Positions 4,869 to 11,498 of a stretch of DNA of 11,498 nucleotides are shown piece by piece. Source of the DNA: Candidatus Halomonas stercoripullorum (GTDB lineage: Bacteria; Pseudomonadota; Gammaproteobacteria; Pseudomonadales; Halomonadaceae). The position numbers and the translations under genes are program-made. Positions within the stretch are counted from its first letter, which is position 1. Every line of letters starts with the position of its first letter. Where the stretch lies: positions 1 through 11,498 of the forward strand of contig DXFC01000269.1 in the NCBI GenBank assembly GCA_019114645.1, in the 5' to 3' direction. The notes below the pieces were generated by a model. The model was not told the DNA's origin and searched no databases. It saw only the letters and a program-made list of their open reading frames with translations.

Positions 4869-7547
4869 TCAGCTCGTCAGCGGATTGGGCTTGTTGGGAT
4901 CGATGCCGTATTTCTTGATCGCTTCGGCAACGACCTTGCGATCCAGCTCACCGCGATCAGCCAGTGCCTTGAGTGCCGCCACCGTGACGAAATAGCGGTC
5001 GACCTCAAAGAAGTTACGCAGCTTCTCGCGGGTGTCGGAGCGGCCGTAACCGTCGGTCCCCAATACATGATAGTCGGTCGGTACCCAGGCACGAACCTGG
5101 TCGGCGAACAGACGCATGTAGTCGGTGGAGGCAATCGCCGGTCCCTTGCGTCCTTCCAGACAACGCGTGACGTGCGGCTTGACCGGCTCTTCAGCAGCGT
5201 TCAGGAAGGCCTCGCGCTCGAGCATCAATGCTTCGCGGCGCAGCTCGTTGAAGCTGGTCACACTCCACACGTCGGCCCCCACCCCCCACTCATCGGCCAG
5301 CATCCGCGCTGCAGCTTCCACTTCGCGCAAGATGGTGCCGGAGCCGAGCAGCTGCACATGCCCCTTGTCGCCCTGGTGTTCGCGCAGCAGGTACATGCCC
5401 TTGATGATGTCCTCGGTGGGAATTTCCTCAAGCGCAGGATGCTCGTAGTTCTCGTTCATCACCGTCAGGTAGTAGAAGCAGTTTTCCTTATCGGCGTACA
5501 TCCGCTTCAAGCCGTCCTGAACGATGACCGCCAGCTCATGGGCATAGGTGGGGTCATAGGTGCGGCAGTTGGGGATCATGGCCGCCTGCAAGTGGCTATG
5601 ACCATCCTGGTGCTGCAACCCCTCGCCGTTCAGCGTGGTGCGACCGGCAGTACCACCGACCATGAAGCCGCGGGCCTGCAGGTCGCCCGCCGCCCAGGCC
5701 AGGTCACCAATGCGCTGGAAACCGAACATCGAGTAGTAGATGTAGAACGGCAGCAGCGGCAGGGCGTTGTTACTGTACGAGGTAGCAGCGGCGATCCACG
5801 ATGACATGGCACCCGCCTCGGTGATGCCCTCTTCCAGCACCTGCCCCGCCTTGTCTTCGCGGTAGAACATCAGCTGGCCCTTGTCCATGGGCTCGTACTT
5901 CTGACCTTCGGGCGAGTAGATGCCCAGCTGACGGAACATCCCTTCCATACCGAAGGTACGCGCTTCGTCAGGCACAATCGGTACTACCTGCTTGCCGATC
6001 TGCTTGTCCTTGACCAGGCCGTTGAGAATCCGCACAAAGGCCATGGTGGTAGAGATTTCCCGCCCTTTTGAGCCACCCATCTGGCTGGCAAAAGTCTTGT
6101 CATCCAGGCCCGGGATCGTCAGCGCTTCGAAGTCGGGATTGCGCGCCGGCAGGTAACCCCCCAAGCGCTCACGCTGTAGATGCATGTACTTCATTTCCGG
6201 CGTGTCATCGGCCGGCTTGTAGTACGGCATATCATTTTCGATCTCCTCGTCGGAGACCGGAATGCCAAAGCGGTCACGGAAGCGCTTGAGGACTTCCTGG
6301 TCATCGATCGACTTGACCTGGTGGGCTTCGTTGTCCGCCTCGCCACCATCGGCGCCCAGGCCGTAGCCCTTGACGGTATGCGCCAAGACCACGGTAGGAC
6401 GCCCATTGGCGTTATGTACCGCCTCATGATAGGCCGCATAGACCTTGAACGGGTCGTGGCCACCACGGTTGAGACGCCAGATATCCTCATCGGACAGGTC
6501 CTTGACCATTTCCGCGGTCTCGGGGTACTTGCCGAAGAAGTGCTCACGGGTATAAGCGCCACCGTTGGCCTTGTAGTTCTGGTACTCGCCGTCGATCGCT
6601 TCATCCATGCGCTTCTGCAGGATGCCCTTCTTGTCCTTTTCGAACAGCGGATCCCACAGACGACCCCAGACCACCTTGATTACGTTCCAGCCGGCACCCC
6701 GGAAAGCACCCTCGAGTTCGTCCATGATGCGCGAGTTGCCGCGTACCGGACCATCCAGGCGCTGCAGGTTGCAGTTGACGACAAAGATGAGGTTATCGAG
6801 TTTTTCACGGCTGGCCAGCTGAATGGCACCCAGGGATTCCGGCTCATCGGTTTCACCGTCCCCCAGGAAGCACCATACCTTGCGATCCTGCATCGGCTTC
6901 AGGCCGCGCTGATCGAGATACTTCATTACGTGGGCCTGATAGATCGCCATGATCGGGCCAAGCCCCATGGAGACCGTGGGCAGTTGCCAGAAGTCAGGCA
7001 TCAACCAGGGGTGCGGGTAGGACGACAGGCCCTTGCCATCAACCTCTTCACGGTAGTGATCCATCTGCTCTTCGGTCAGCCGGCCTTCAAGGAAGGCGCG
7101 CGCATAGATACCGGGCGCGCTGTGGCCCTGGATATAGATAAGATCGCCACCAAAGTCGCCGCTGGGCGCCCGAAAGAAGTGGTTGAAGCCCACTTCATAG
7201 AGGGTGGCGCTCGACATGTAGCTGGCGATATGGCCGCCAATTCCGCTGTTCTTGCGGTTGGCACGTGTCACCATCGCCGCCATGTTCCAGCGAATCATGG
7301 AACGGATCTTGCGCTCCATGAAGAGATCACCGGGCATGGGTGCCTCACGGTGGACCGGGATGGTGTTGCGATGCGGCGTAGTGACTGAAAAGGGCGGCTG
7401 AGTGCCATCCCGACGCAGCCGATTGGCCAGACGACCCAACAGGTGACGGGCGCGCTCTTCGCCCTCACGGTCCAGGACCGACTCCAGGGAATCCAACCAT
7501 TCCTGGGTTTCGACCGGATCGAGATCTTCTCTTGCCTCAAGACTCAT
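4869..7547 (-). CDS. aceE: Pyruvate dehydrogenase E1 component, homodimeric type
   Basis: Thiamine-diphosphate-dependent E1 decarboxylates pyruvate and acetylates the lipoyl arms of AceF. The protein is 892 aa from the ATG at 7547 (E. coli is 887), so it is full length. Seen, numbered from the ATG at 7553: 'DPVETQEWLDSLESVL' (12-27), 'GGHIASYMSSATLYEVGFNHFF' (106-127), ThDP/Mg motif 'GDGETDEPES' (231-240) continuing through 'VVNCNLQRLDGPVRGN', 'LAHTVKGYGLG', and the C-terminal-half 'TLNGEGLQHQDGHSHL' block. Two ATGs compete: for the one at 7553 the GGAG ribosome site is only 2 bases away, while for the one at 7547 it is 8 bases away, so I prefer 7547. The gene heads an aceE-aceF operon and is preceded by a 300-bp gene-free region. 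Confidence 0.98.
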   Translation of the reverse strand: MSLEAREDLDPVETQEWLDSLESVLDREGEERARHLLGRLANRLRRDGTQPPFSVTTPHRNTIPVHREAPMPGDLFMERKIRSMIRWNMAAMVTRANRKNSGIGGHIASYMSSATLYEVGFNHFFRAPSGDFGGDLIYIQGHSAPGIYARAFLEGRLTEEQMDHYREEVDGKGLSSYPHPWLMPDFWQLPTVSMGLGPIMAIYQAHVMKYLDQRGLKPMQDRKVWCFLGDGETDEPESLGAIQLASREKLDNLIFVVNCNLQRLDGPVRGNSRIMDELEGAFRGAGWNVIKVVWGRLWDPLFEKDKKGILQKRMDEAIDGEYQNYKANGGAYTREHFFGKYPETAEMVKDLSDEDIWRLNRGGHDPFKVYAAYHEAVHNANGRPTVVLAHTVKGYGLGADGGEADNEAHQVKSIDDQEVLKRFRDRFGIPVSDEEIENDMPYYKPADDTPEMKYMHLQRERLGGYLPARNPDFEALTIPGLDDKTFASQMGGSKGREISTTMAFVRILNGLVKDKQIGKQVVPIVPDEARTFGMEGMFRQLGIYSPEGQKYEPMDKGQLMFYREDKAGQVLEEGITEAGAMSSWIAAATSYSNNALPLLPFYIYYSMFGFQRIGDLAWAAGDLQARGFMVGGTAGRTTLNGEGLQHQDGHSHLQAAMIPNCRTYDPTYAHELAVIVQDGLKRMYADKENCFYYLTVMNENYEHPALEEIPTEDIIKGMYLLREHQGDKGHVQLLGSGTILREVEAAARMLADEWGVGADVWSVTSFNELRREALMLEREAFLNAAEEPVKPHVTRCLEGRKGPAIASTDYMRLFADQVRAWVPTDYHVLGTDGYGRSDTREKLRNFFEVDRYFVTVAALKALADRGELDRKVVAEAIKKYGIDPNKPNPLTS

Positions 7548-7598
7548 CGACATCTCTCCGAATGACTGTGTTTTCAGACCGTTGCGTTGTCAAATCGT

Positions 7599-7618
7599 CC
7601 TGGCGACAGACGCCCAGG
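7599..7618 (-). other. Hairpin in the aceE leader
   Basis: CCTGG (7599-7603) pairs with CCAGG (7614-7618), and a further CG/CG pair forms across a one-base bulge. It lies about 45-65 bases upstream of the aceE start on the minus strand. It is a modest structure that could be part of a leader RNA. No riboswitch family is recognised. Confidence 0.3.
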
Positions 7619-7665
7619 GTCGCTTGCTCTGGCACACGATCAATACTGTCGGCCGCGCTGCGGCG

Positions 7666-7695
7666 GTTGTAGTCATTTTACAAAATTTTATGCAA
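7666..7695 (-). promoter_or_regulatory. Tentative aceE promoter in the gene-free region 7548-7847
   Basis: The 300 bases between ampD and aceE hold no gene I can support. The middle is AT-rich (about 7672-7700, with AAAATTTT). On the minus strand TTGCAT (7690-7695) and TACAAC (7666-7671) are 18 bases apart, 3/6 and 4/6 matches to consensus, which would give a ~110-base leader. I see no PdhR-type AATTGGTnnnACCAATT operator and no convincing ampD terminator. Confidence 0.22.
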
Positions 7696-7847
7696 CGAAT
7701 GGCGTAGAACGATACCTTAAAGTCACTTTACTGCCAATCAATGCATTATGGAACCCTTTTCCACAGCGGCGATATTGTATTGCAACGCCAGCCGTTACGC
7801 TGAAAAGCCTGGGCCACACCGACTCAGCGCCCAATGATGTAATAAAA

Positions 7848-8453
7848 CTACCGTTCGAACAAAGTCGCCTTGCCCTCCCTTTCGCCCTTATTATCCTCGC
7901 TGCGTTGCAGCGTTTGATGAAAATAGGCCCAATCGAAGGCAGGCCCCGGATCACTCTTGCGCAGCGGTGCCACTCGGGCATGGCTTGTGATGCGTGTCGG
8001 ATCGATAGCCGGGTAGGTTTCGATCAATGCCCGAACCACGCATACCAACGTCCGGTATTGTTCGTCACGATAGGCGTGGATCTCGTCACCTTCCAGTTCA
8101 ATTCCCACCGTGAAGTCATTCAGTGCCTCACGCACCTGCCCACGATCGCTCCAGCTCGAACGACCGGCATGCCAGGCACGGCGGTCAAACGACACGAACT
8201 GCACACACTCACCGTCACGCCGAATCAGCAAGTGTGCGGAGACCCGTAGCTGGGCAATACCGGCAAAATAGGGGTGTGCCGCAGCATTAAGCCTGTTGGT
8301 GAACAGCCGCTCGATATGCTCCCCACCAAACTCACCGGGTGGTAGGCTGATCGAATGCAAGACCACCGCCGACACCTCACCCTGTGGGCGCTCATCATGA
8401 TTGGGCGACACTACCTGTCGTGCCTCTTTCAGCCAACCTTGCTCGATTCTCAT
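7848..8453 (-). CDS. ampD: 1,6-anhydro-N-acetylmuramyl-L-alanine amidase AmpD
   Basis: AmpD is a cytosolic zinc amidase that removes peptides from anhydro-muropeptides during cell-wall recycling. In species with AmpR/AmpC it thereby keeps beta-lactamase induction low. From the ATG at 8453 the protein is 201 aa. Seen: 'VVLHSISLPPGEFGG' with zinc ligand His33, 'LFTNRL' and 'HPYF' (60-63), 'VSAHLLIRRDGECVQFVSFDRRAWHAGRSSW' (71-101), 'NDFTVGIELEG' with Glu119, and 'TSHARVAPLRKSDPGPAFDW' with His158, Lys166 and Asp168, matching the catalytic set of AmpD. The frame is open 27 codons further upstream into nadC, but AGGA lies 7 bases before the ATG at 8453 and MRIEQGWL is a typical AmpD start. It is divergent from nadC with a 79-bp shared regulatory gap. 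Confidence 0.96.
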   Translation of the reverse strand: MRIEQGWLKEARQVVSPNHDERPQGEVSAVVLHSISLPPGEFGGEHIERLFTNRLNAAAHPYFAGIAQLRVSAHLLIRRDGECVQFVSFDRRAWHAGRSSWSDRGQVREALNDFTVGIELEGDEIHAYRDEQYRTLVCVVRALIETYPAIDPTRITSHARVAPLRKSDPGPAFDWAYFHQTLQRSEDNKGEREGKATLFER

Positions 8454-8462
8454 CCTGCTTTC

Positions 8463-8492
8463 CTGACGTAGTGAATCCGGATTCCCTATAAT
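8463..8492 (+). promoter_or_regulatory. nadC promoter with internal palindrome
   Basis: CTGACG (8463-8468, close to TTGACA) and a perfect TATAAT (8487-8492) are 18 bases apart on the plus strand, with predicted transcript start near 8499 and a ~34-base leader before nadC. The spacer contains the perfect 12-bp palindrome GAATCCGGATTC (8473-8484). On the minus strand a weaker TTCATG-17-TTATAG overlaps it and could serve ampD, so the two divergent genes may share control. Confidence 0.6.
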
Positions 8493-8511
8493 GGAGCTCT
8501 TGGTGCTCCAT
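8491..8511 (+). other. Inverted repeat at the predicted nadC transcript start
   Basis: ATGGAGC (8491-8497) and GCTCCAT (8505-8511) form a perfect 7-bp inverted repeat with a 7-base spacer. It overlaps the end of the -10 and the predicted +1, so it looks more like a DNA operator than a full RNA hairpin. Confidence 0.4.
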
Positions 8512-8532
8512 GAACATGAAAAGGTCTGCCAC

Positions 8533-9387
8533 ATGCATTACCAGGACGCGCTTGTCGAAGCGATCCGTGAAGCCGCTGCCTACGTACTGGCGGAAGATGT
8601 CGGCCCCGGTGATATCACTGCCCAACTGATTCCCGAAACACAGTGGGCCACAGCTCGTATCATCACTCGTGAACCTGCCGTCTTGTGCGGCGTAGCCTGG
8701 GTAGAAGAGATCTTTCGACGCCTCGACCCAAGCGTACGCCTGCACTGGAGTGCCGCCGATGGTGACCGCCTGGAGACCGGCACCTGCTTCGTCGAACTCG
8801 AAGGCCCCGCGCGTAGCCTGCTGAGTGGCGAGCGCGCCGCCTTGAATTTGCTGCAGACACTCTCGGCCACCGCCACCCGCACCCGACACTATGTCGACCT
8901 GCTCGAAGGCACCAACGTACGCCTGCTCGACACCCGCAAGACCCTGCCCGGCCTGCGCCTGGCGCAAAAATATGCCGTGACCTGCGGCGGCGGCCACAAC
9001 CACCGTATCGGGCTTTATGATGCTTTCCTGATCAAGGAAAACCATATCGCCGCCTGCGGCAGTATCGCCGCCGCCGTCAAGGAAGCGCGCAGCATCGCCC
9101 GCGATCTGCCGGTTGAGGTGGAGGTGGAGAATTTCGATGAGCTCGACCAGGCGCTGGCGGCCGGAGCCGATATCGTCATGCTGGACAACTTCAGTCTTGA
9201 GCAGATGCGCGAAGCCGTGCAACGCAACGCTGGGCGCGCCACGCTGGAAGCCTCGGGAAATGTGGATGACACCACCCTGCGCCAGATCGCCGAAACCGGT
9301 GTTGACTGCATTTCCAGCGGCGCCCTGACCAAAGACATCGAAGCCATCGACCTCTCCATGCGCATTACCGGACTGCGTAATGCTTAA
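8533..9387 (+). CDS. nadC: Nicotinate-nucleotide diphosphorylase (quinolinate phosphoribosyltransferase)
   Basis: NadC converts quinolinate plus PRPP to nicotinate mononucleotide, CO2 and pyrophosphate in de novo NAD synthesis. The protein is 284 aa, normal for the family. Seen: 'LAEDVGPGDITAQLIP' (19-34), 'LSGERAALNLLQTLSATAT' (97-115), 'LLDTRKTLPGLRLAQKYAV' (131-149) with PRPP/quinolinate-binding Arg and Lys residues, 'CGGGHNHRIGLYDAFLIKENH' (151-171), 'VEVEVEN' (194-200), 'DIVMLDNF' (213-220) and 'LEASGNV' (238-244). The start at 8533 has AAGG 8 bases upstream and gives the usual N terminus; the longer frame from 8491 starts inside the -10 element and is rejected. It is followed by trmO after 31 bases, likely in one transcript, and divergent from ampD, an order I recall in related gammaproteobacteria. 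Confidence 0.97.
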   Translation: MHYQDALVEAIREAAAYVLAEDVGPGDITAQLIPETQWATARIITREPAVLCGVAWVEEIFRRLDPSVRLHWSAADGDRLETGTCFVELEGPARSLLSGERAALNLLQTLSATATRTRHYVDLLEGTNVRLLDTRKTLPGLRLAQKYAVTCGGGHNHRIGLYDAFLIKENHIAACGSIAAAVKEARSIARDLPVEVEVENFDELDQALAAGADIVMLDNFSLEQMREAVQRNAGRATLEASGNVDDTTLRQIAETGVDCISSGALTKDIEAIDLSMRITGLRNA

Positions 9388-9418
9388 CTCTTGCGTCGAT
9401 TACTGGATGGCATAGTTC

Positions 9419-10132
9419 ATGCTCACTCCACCGACTGCTGGCTATGCACTGCAGCCCATTGGCCTTATTCAGAGCGATTTCCCCGACAAGTTCGGTGTTC
9501 CGCGCCAGCCTGGCCTGGCGCCCAGTGCGCGTGCCATCTTGACGCTCATTGCGCCCTATAACGACCCACTCGCCGTGCGTGGTCTCGAGACCTTCAGCCA
9601 CCTGTGGCTATCATTTCTCTTCCATCACACTCCGGAGCGTTGGACGCCCCTGGTGCGCCCGCCCCGGCTGGGTGGCAATGCCAAGGTCGGCGTATTCGCC
9701 AGCCGCAGCCCCAACCGACCCAACCGGTTGGGGCTCTCGCTAGTCGAGTTGAGCGCTATCGAGACCCATGGCGGTGTGCGTCTACATCTTTCCGGTTGCG
9801 ACCTGGTCAGCGGCACCCCGATACTCGACATCAAGCCCTATTTACCCTGGCTGGAGTCGCGCCCCGAAGCTCGCGCCGGCCTTGCTCCCACCGCCCCTCC
9901 TTGCCTGGCTGTGTCGTTTTCAGCGAGCGCCGAGGCCGTGCTGGCTACCCGTGAGGATGGTGCTTCACTGCGCCAGTTGATCCATGAAGTCTTGGCCCAG
10001 GATCCACGTCCGGCCTACCGGCAGGGCGCTGAAGCTCGAATTTATGGTGTACGCCTGCGCGACGTGGATGTACGTTTTCAGGCTCGTGAAGACACACAGC
10101 GAGTGCTGCTGGAAGTCATGGAAATCGTGTGA
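9419..10132 (+). CDS. trmO: tRNA (adenine(37)-N6)-methyltransferase TrmO
   Basis: TrmO (TsaA/YaeB/VirR family) is a SAM-dependent methyltransferase with an unusual beta-barrel fold; it N6-methylates t6A37 to m6t6A37 in threonine tRNA. The protein is 237 aa, near the E. coli 235. Seen: 'YALQPIGLIQSDFPDKFGVPRQPGL' (9-33), 'LETFSHLWLSFLFH' (56-69), the signature 'GVFASRSPNRPNRLGLS' (91-107), 'LHLSGCDLVSGTPILDIKPYLPW' (122-144), and the C-terminal 'DPRPAY' (195-200) followed by a small domain 'YGVRLRDVDVRF'. Only a weak ribosome site (GGATGG, 8 bases upstream) precedes the ATG. It sits 31 bases after nadC, so probably cotranscribed, and ends at a strong bidirectional terminator. Its substrate t6A requires TsaB, also encoded in this window. 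Confidence 0.95.
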   Translation: MLTPPTAGYALQPIGLIQSDFPDKFGVPRQPGLAPSARAILTLIAPYNDPLAVRGLETFSHLWLSFLFHHTPERWTPLVRPPRLGGNAKVGVFASRSPNRPNRLGLSLVELSAIETHGGVRLHLSGCDLVSGTPILDIKPYLPWLESRPEARAGLAPTAPPCLAVSFSASAEAVLATREDGASLRQLIHEVLAQDPRPAYRQGAEARIYGVRLRDVDVRFQAREDTQRVLLEVMEIV

Positions 10133-10149
10133 CAGCTCCCCGCAAAAAT

Positions 10150-10177
10150 AATAAAGGACCCTGCAGGGTCCTTTATT
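10150..10177. terminator. Bidirectional terminator between trmO and purC
   Basis: AATAAAGGACCC (10150-10161) and GGGTCCTTTATT (10166-10177) form a perfect 12-bp stem around TGCA. It is flanked by an A-rich tract on the left and a T-rich tract on the right, so it reads as hairpin plus U run on both strands. It lies 18 bases after the trmO stop and 32 bases beyond the purC stop, serving both convergent genes. Confidence 0.92.
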
Positions 10178-10208
10178 CTTCATGGCGTAAACCGATCACG
10201 TAGTGGCG

Positions 10209-10922
10209 TTAAGCAAATGTCACACCGATACGACGACCCACTTCTTCGTAAGCTTCGATTACACCGCCCAAGCCTTGGCGGAAGCGGTCCTTGTCCATCT
10301 TGTCACGGGTCTTGGCGTCCCACAGGCGGCAGCCGTCCGGCGAGAATTCATCGCCGAGCACGATCTCGCCCTTGAACAGGCCGAACTCCAGCTTGTAGTC
10401 GACCAGCAGCAAACCACCCTCGGCGAACAGCTGCTTGAGCACCTCGTTGACCTTGAAGGTCAGCGCCTTCATCTCGGCGAGCTGCTCAGGCGTGGCCCAG
10501 CCAAAGGATTCGGCCAGCGATTCGTTGATCATGGGGTCGTGCAGGGCATCATTTTTAAGAAACAGCTCAAAGGTCGGCGGCGTTAGCTCTTCCCCTTCAG
10601 TCACCCCTAGACGCTTGACCAGGCTACCGGCAGCAATATTGCGCACCACACACTCCACCGGAATCATGTCGAGTTTCTTGACCAGGCTTTCGACATCGGA
10701 GAGGCGCCGCTCGAAGTGGGTAGGAATGCCCGCTGCAGCCAACTTTTCCATGATAAAGGCATTGAAGCAATTGTTGACCATGCCCTTGCGCGCCAGTGAC
10801 TCCATGCGCTCGCCATCAAAAGCACTGGTATCGTCACGGAAGTGGAGAACGAGCAGATCGGGATCGTCGGTGGTATACACCGATTTTGCCTTGCCGGCGT
10901 AGAGCTCTTGACGCTTTTCCAT
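10209..10922 (-). CDS. purC: Phosphoribosylaminoimidazole-succinocarboxamide synthase (SAICAR synthetase)
   Basis: PurC joins CAIR and aspartate with ATP to make SAICAR in de novo purine synthesis. The protein is 237 aa, identical in length to the E. coli enzyme. Seen: 'LYAGKAKSVYTTDDPDLL' (7-24), the glycine/lysine nucleotide loop; 'FRDDTSAFDG' (28-37); signature 1 'MIPVECVVRNIAAGS' (86-100); signature 2 'LVDYKLEFG' (173-181); and 'DEFSPDGCRLWD' (191-202). The ATG at 10922 has GGAG 6 bases upstream. It follows the MBL-fold gene after 42 bases and is probably cotranscribed with it; no separate promoter is evident in the gap. It ends at the bidirectional terminator shared with trmO. Confidence 0.98.
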   Translation of the reverse strand: MEKRQELYAGKAKSVYTTDDPDLLVLHFRDDTSAFDGERMESLARKGMVNNCFNAFIMEKLAAAGIPTHFERRLSDVESLVKKLDMIPVECVVRNIAAGSLVKRLGVTEGEELTPPTFELFLKNDALHDPMINESLAESFGWATPEQLAEMKALTFKVNEVLKQLFAEGGLLLVDYKLEFGLFKGEIVLGDEFSPDGCRLWDAKTRDKMDKDRFRQGLGGVIEAYEEVGRRIGVTFA

Positions 10923-10964
10923 GGCAGTCTCCAGAAAAAATTAGAACCGGTCTTTGCGAGCGTT

Positions 10965-11498
10965 TCAGGCGATTGCCCGCCAGTGTATCCCGCTATCCTG
11001 TGCGGCAACCGACAGACGCGAGGCGTCACCGTCGAGCAACGGTGTCAGCGCTTCGAGGGCGAGCTCAGGACGGTTATTGTGCTCCGAAAGGTGCGAACAC
11101 ACGATATGCTGCAAGCGGTCGAGTCCCAACTGCTGGAGCAGCGTGACCGCCTGTATATTGGCCAGATGCCCCCATTTGCCACCCACACGACGTTTGAGTT
11201 GCGGTGGATAAGGGCCCACTTCGAGCATGTGGCGATCATGATTGCATTCGATAATCAACGCATCGCAGCCGTTGAAAGCATCAACGACATGCCCGGTAGG
11301 GTGGCCCAGATCAGTCAGCACACCCAACCGACAGCCATGCGACTCGATACAAAACTGTACCGGCTCCCGCGCATCATGGGGCACGGTAACCGGATCAATA
11401 ATGAGACTTTTCACCGTAAAGCGCGACTGGGGCGTGATCCAGTGCCGCAGGGGGACTTCTCCCAAGCGGCCGGAGAGCCAGGTACCCGGCGTAAGGTA
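10965..11498 (-). CDS. MBL-fold metallo-hydrolase (YycJ/WalJ-like), C-terminal part (5' end outside window)
   Basis: A minus-strand gene entering from the right edge; 177 codons are visible and the frame is open to the last base, so no start is in view. It resembles small metallo-beta-lactamase-fold proteins of the YycJ/WalJ type, whose substrates are poorly defined. Seen: 'LTDLGHPTGHVVDAFNGCDALIIECNHD' with a metal-ligand Asp and an acidic ECNHD strand, 'GPYPPQLKRRVGGKWGHLANIQAV', and 'IVCSHLSEHNN' with a probable ligand His. The N-terminal HxHxDH motif would lie outside the window. The order MBL gene then purC is familiar from Pseudomonas, where bamC and dapA precede it; those would be expected just to the right. 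The family is clear but the cellular role is not. Confidence 0.85.
   Translation of the reverse strand, partial: YLTPGTWLSGRLGEVPLRHWITPQSRFTVKSLIIDPVTVPHDAREPVQFCIESHGCRLGVLTDLGHPTGHVVDAFNGCDALIIECNHDRHMLEVGPYPPQLKRRVGGKWGHLANIQAVTLLQQLGLDRLQHIVCSHLSEHNNRPELALEALTPLLDGDASRLSVAAQDSGIHWRAIA

Noticed and set aside
6180..7388. A 402-codon open frame on the plus strand antisense to aceE
   Set aside because: It has no recognisable domain, lies wholly inside the conserved aceE gene, and is the kind of stop-free antisense frame expected from the codon bias of a GC-rich gene.
7571..7593. A perfect TTGACA (minus strand, 7588-7593) as an aceE promoter
   Set aside because: The hexamer 17 bases downstream is CACAGT (3/6 match), and the resulting transcript would start almost at the aceE ribosome site, leaving no usable leader.
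7688..7981. A 97-codon minus-strand frame spanning the aceE upstream region and the ampD 3' end
   Set aside because: It overlaps ampD out of frame, has basic, low-complexity composition, and no ribosome site or family resemblance.
8395..9222. A 275-codon minus-strand frame antisense to nadC
   Set aside because: nadC is fully supported by motifs along its length; this frame has no family resemblance and also overlaps ampD and its promoter region.

Overview
The window reads as chromosomal backbone DNA from a gammaproteobacterium, most likely of the Halomonas/Chromohalobacter group. I base this on moderately high GC, acidic proteins (especially the inter-domain linkers of the pyruvate dehydrogenase E2 subunit), Pseudomonas-type protein variants, and familiar neighbour pairs (aceE-aceF, ampD/nadC, an MBL-fold hydrolase before purC). 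The organism call is inference from protein style. No marker such as rRNA is present.

Layout, left to right. The C-terminal end of a PlsB-like glycerol-3-phosphate acyltransferase (+) runs in from the left edge and converges on a minus-strand block. Read in its own direction, that block is ampD (divergent from nadC), aceE-aceF (pyruvate dehydrogenase E1 and E2), adk (adenylate kinase), and tsaB-rsmJ (tRNA t6A synthesis and 16S rRNA methylation, joined by an ATGA stop/start overlap). To the right, nadC and trmO lie on the plus strand. They converge on purC and a truncated MBL-fold hydrolase gene (minus), which runs off the right edge. A strong bidirectional terminator separates trmO from purC.

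Functional threads. aceE and aceF form the gateway from glycolysis to acetyl-CoA; no E3 (lpd) gene is present here. adk, purC and nadC serve adenylate, purine and NAD supply. tsaB and trmO act on the same tRNA position: t6A37 is made with TsaB, then N6-methylated by TrmO. rsmJ modifies the small ribosomal subunit. ampD recycles peptidoglycan.

I found no mobile element, CRISPR array, tRNA or rRNA gene, toxin-antitoxin pair or phage remnant, and no gene system that looks undescribed. The points worth a second look are regulatory: a TTG start on aceF combined with an intercistronic hairpin, a palindrome placed between the -35 and -10 of the nadC promoter, a hairpin at the predicted nadC transcript start, an inverted repeat at the predicted adk transcript start, and the exact 120-residue periodicity of three lipoyl domains with acidic linkers in AceF.
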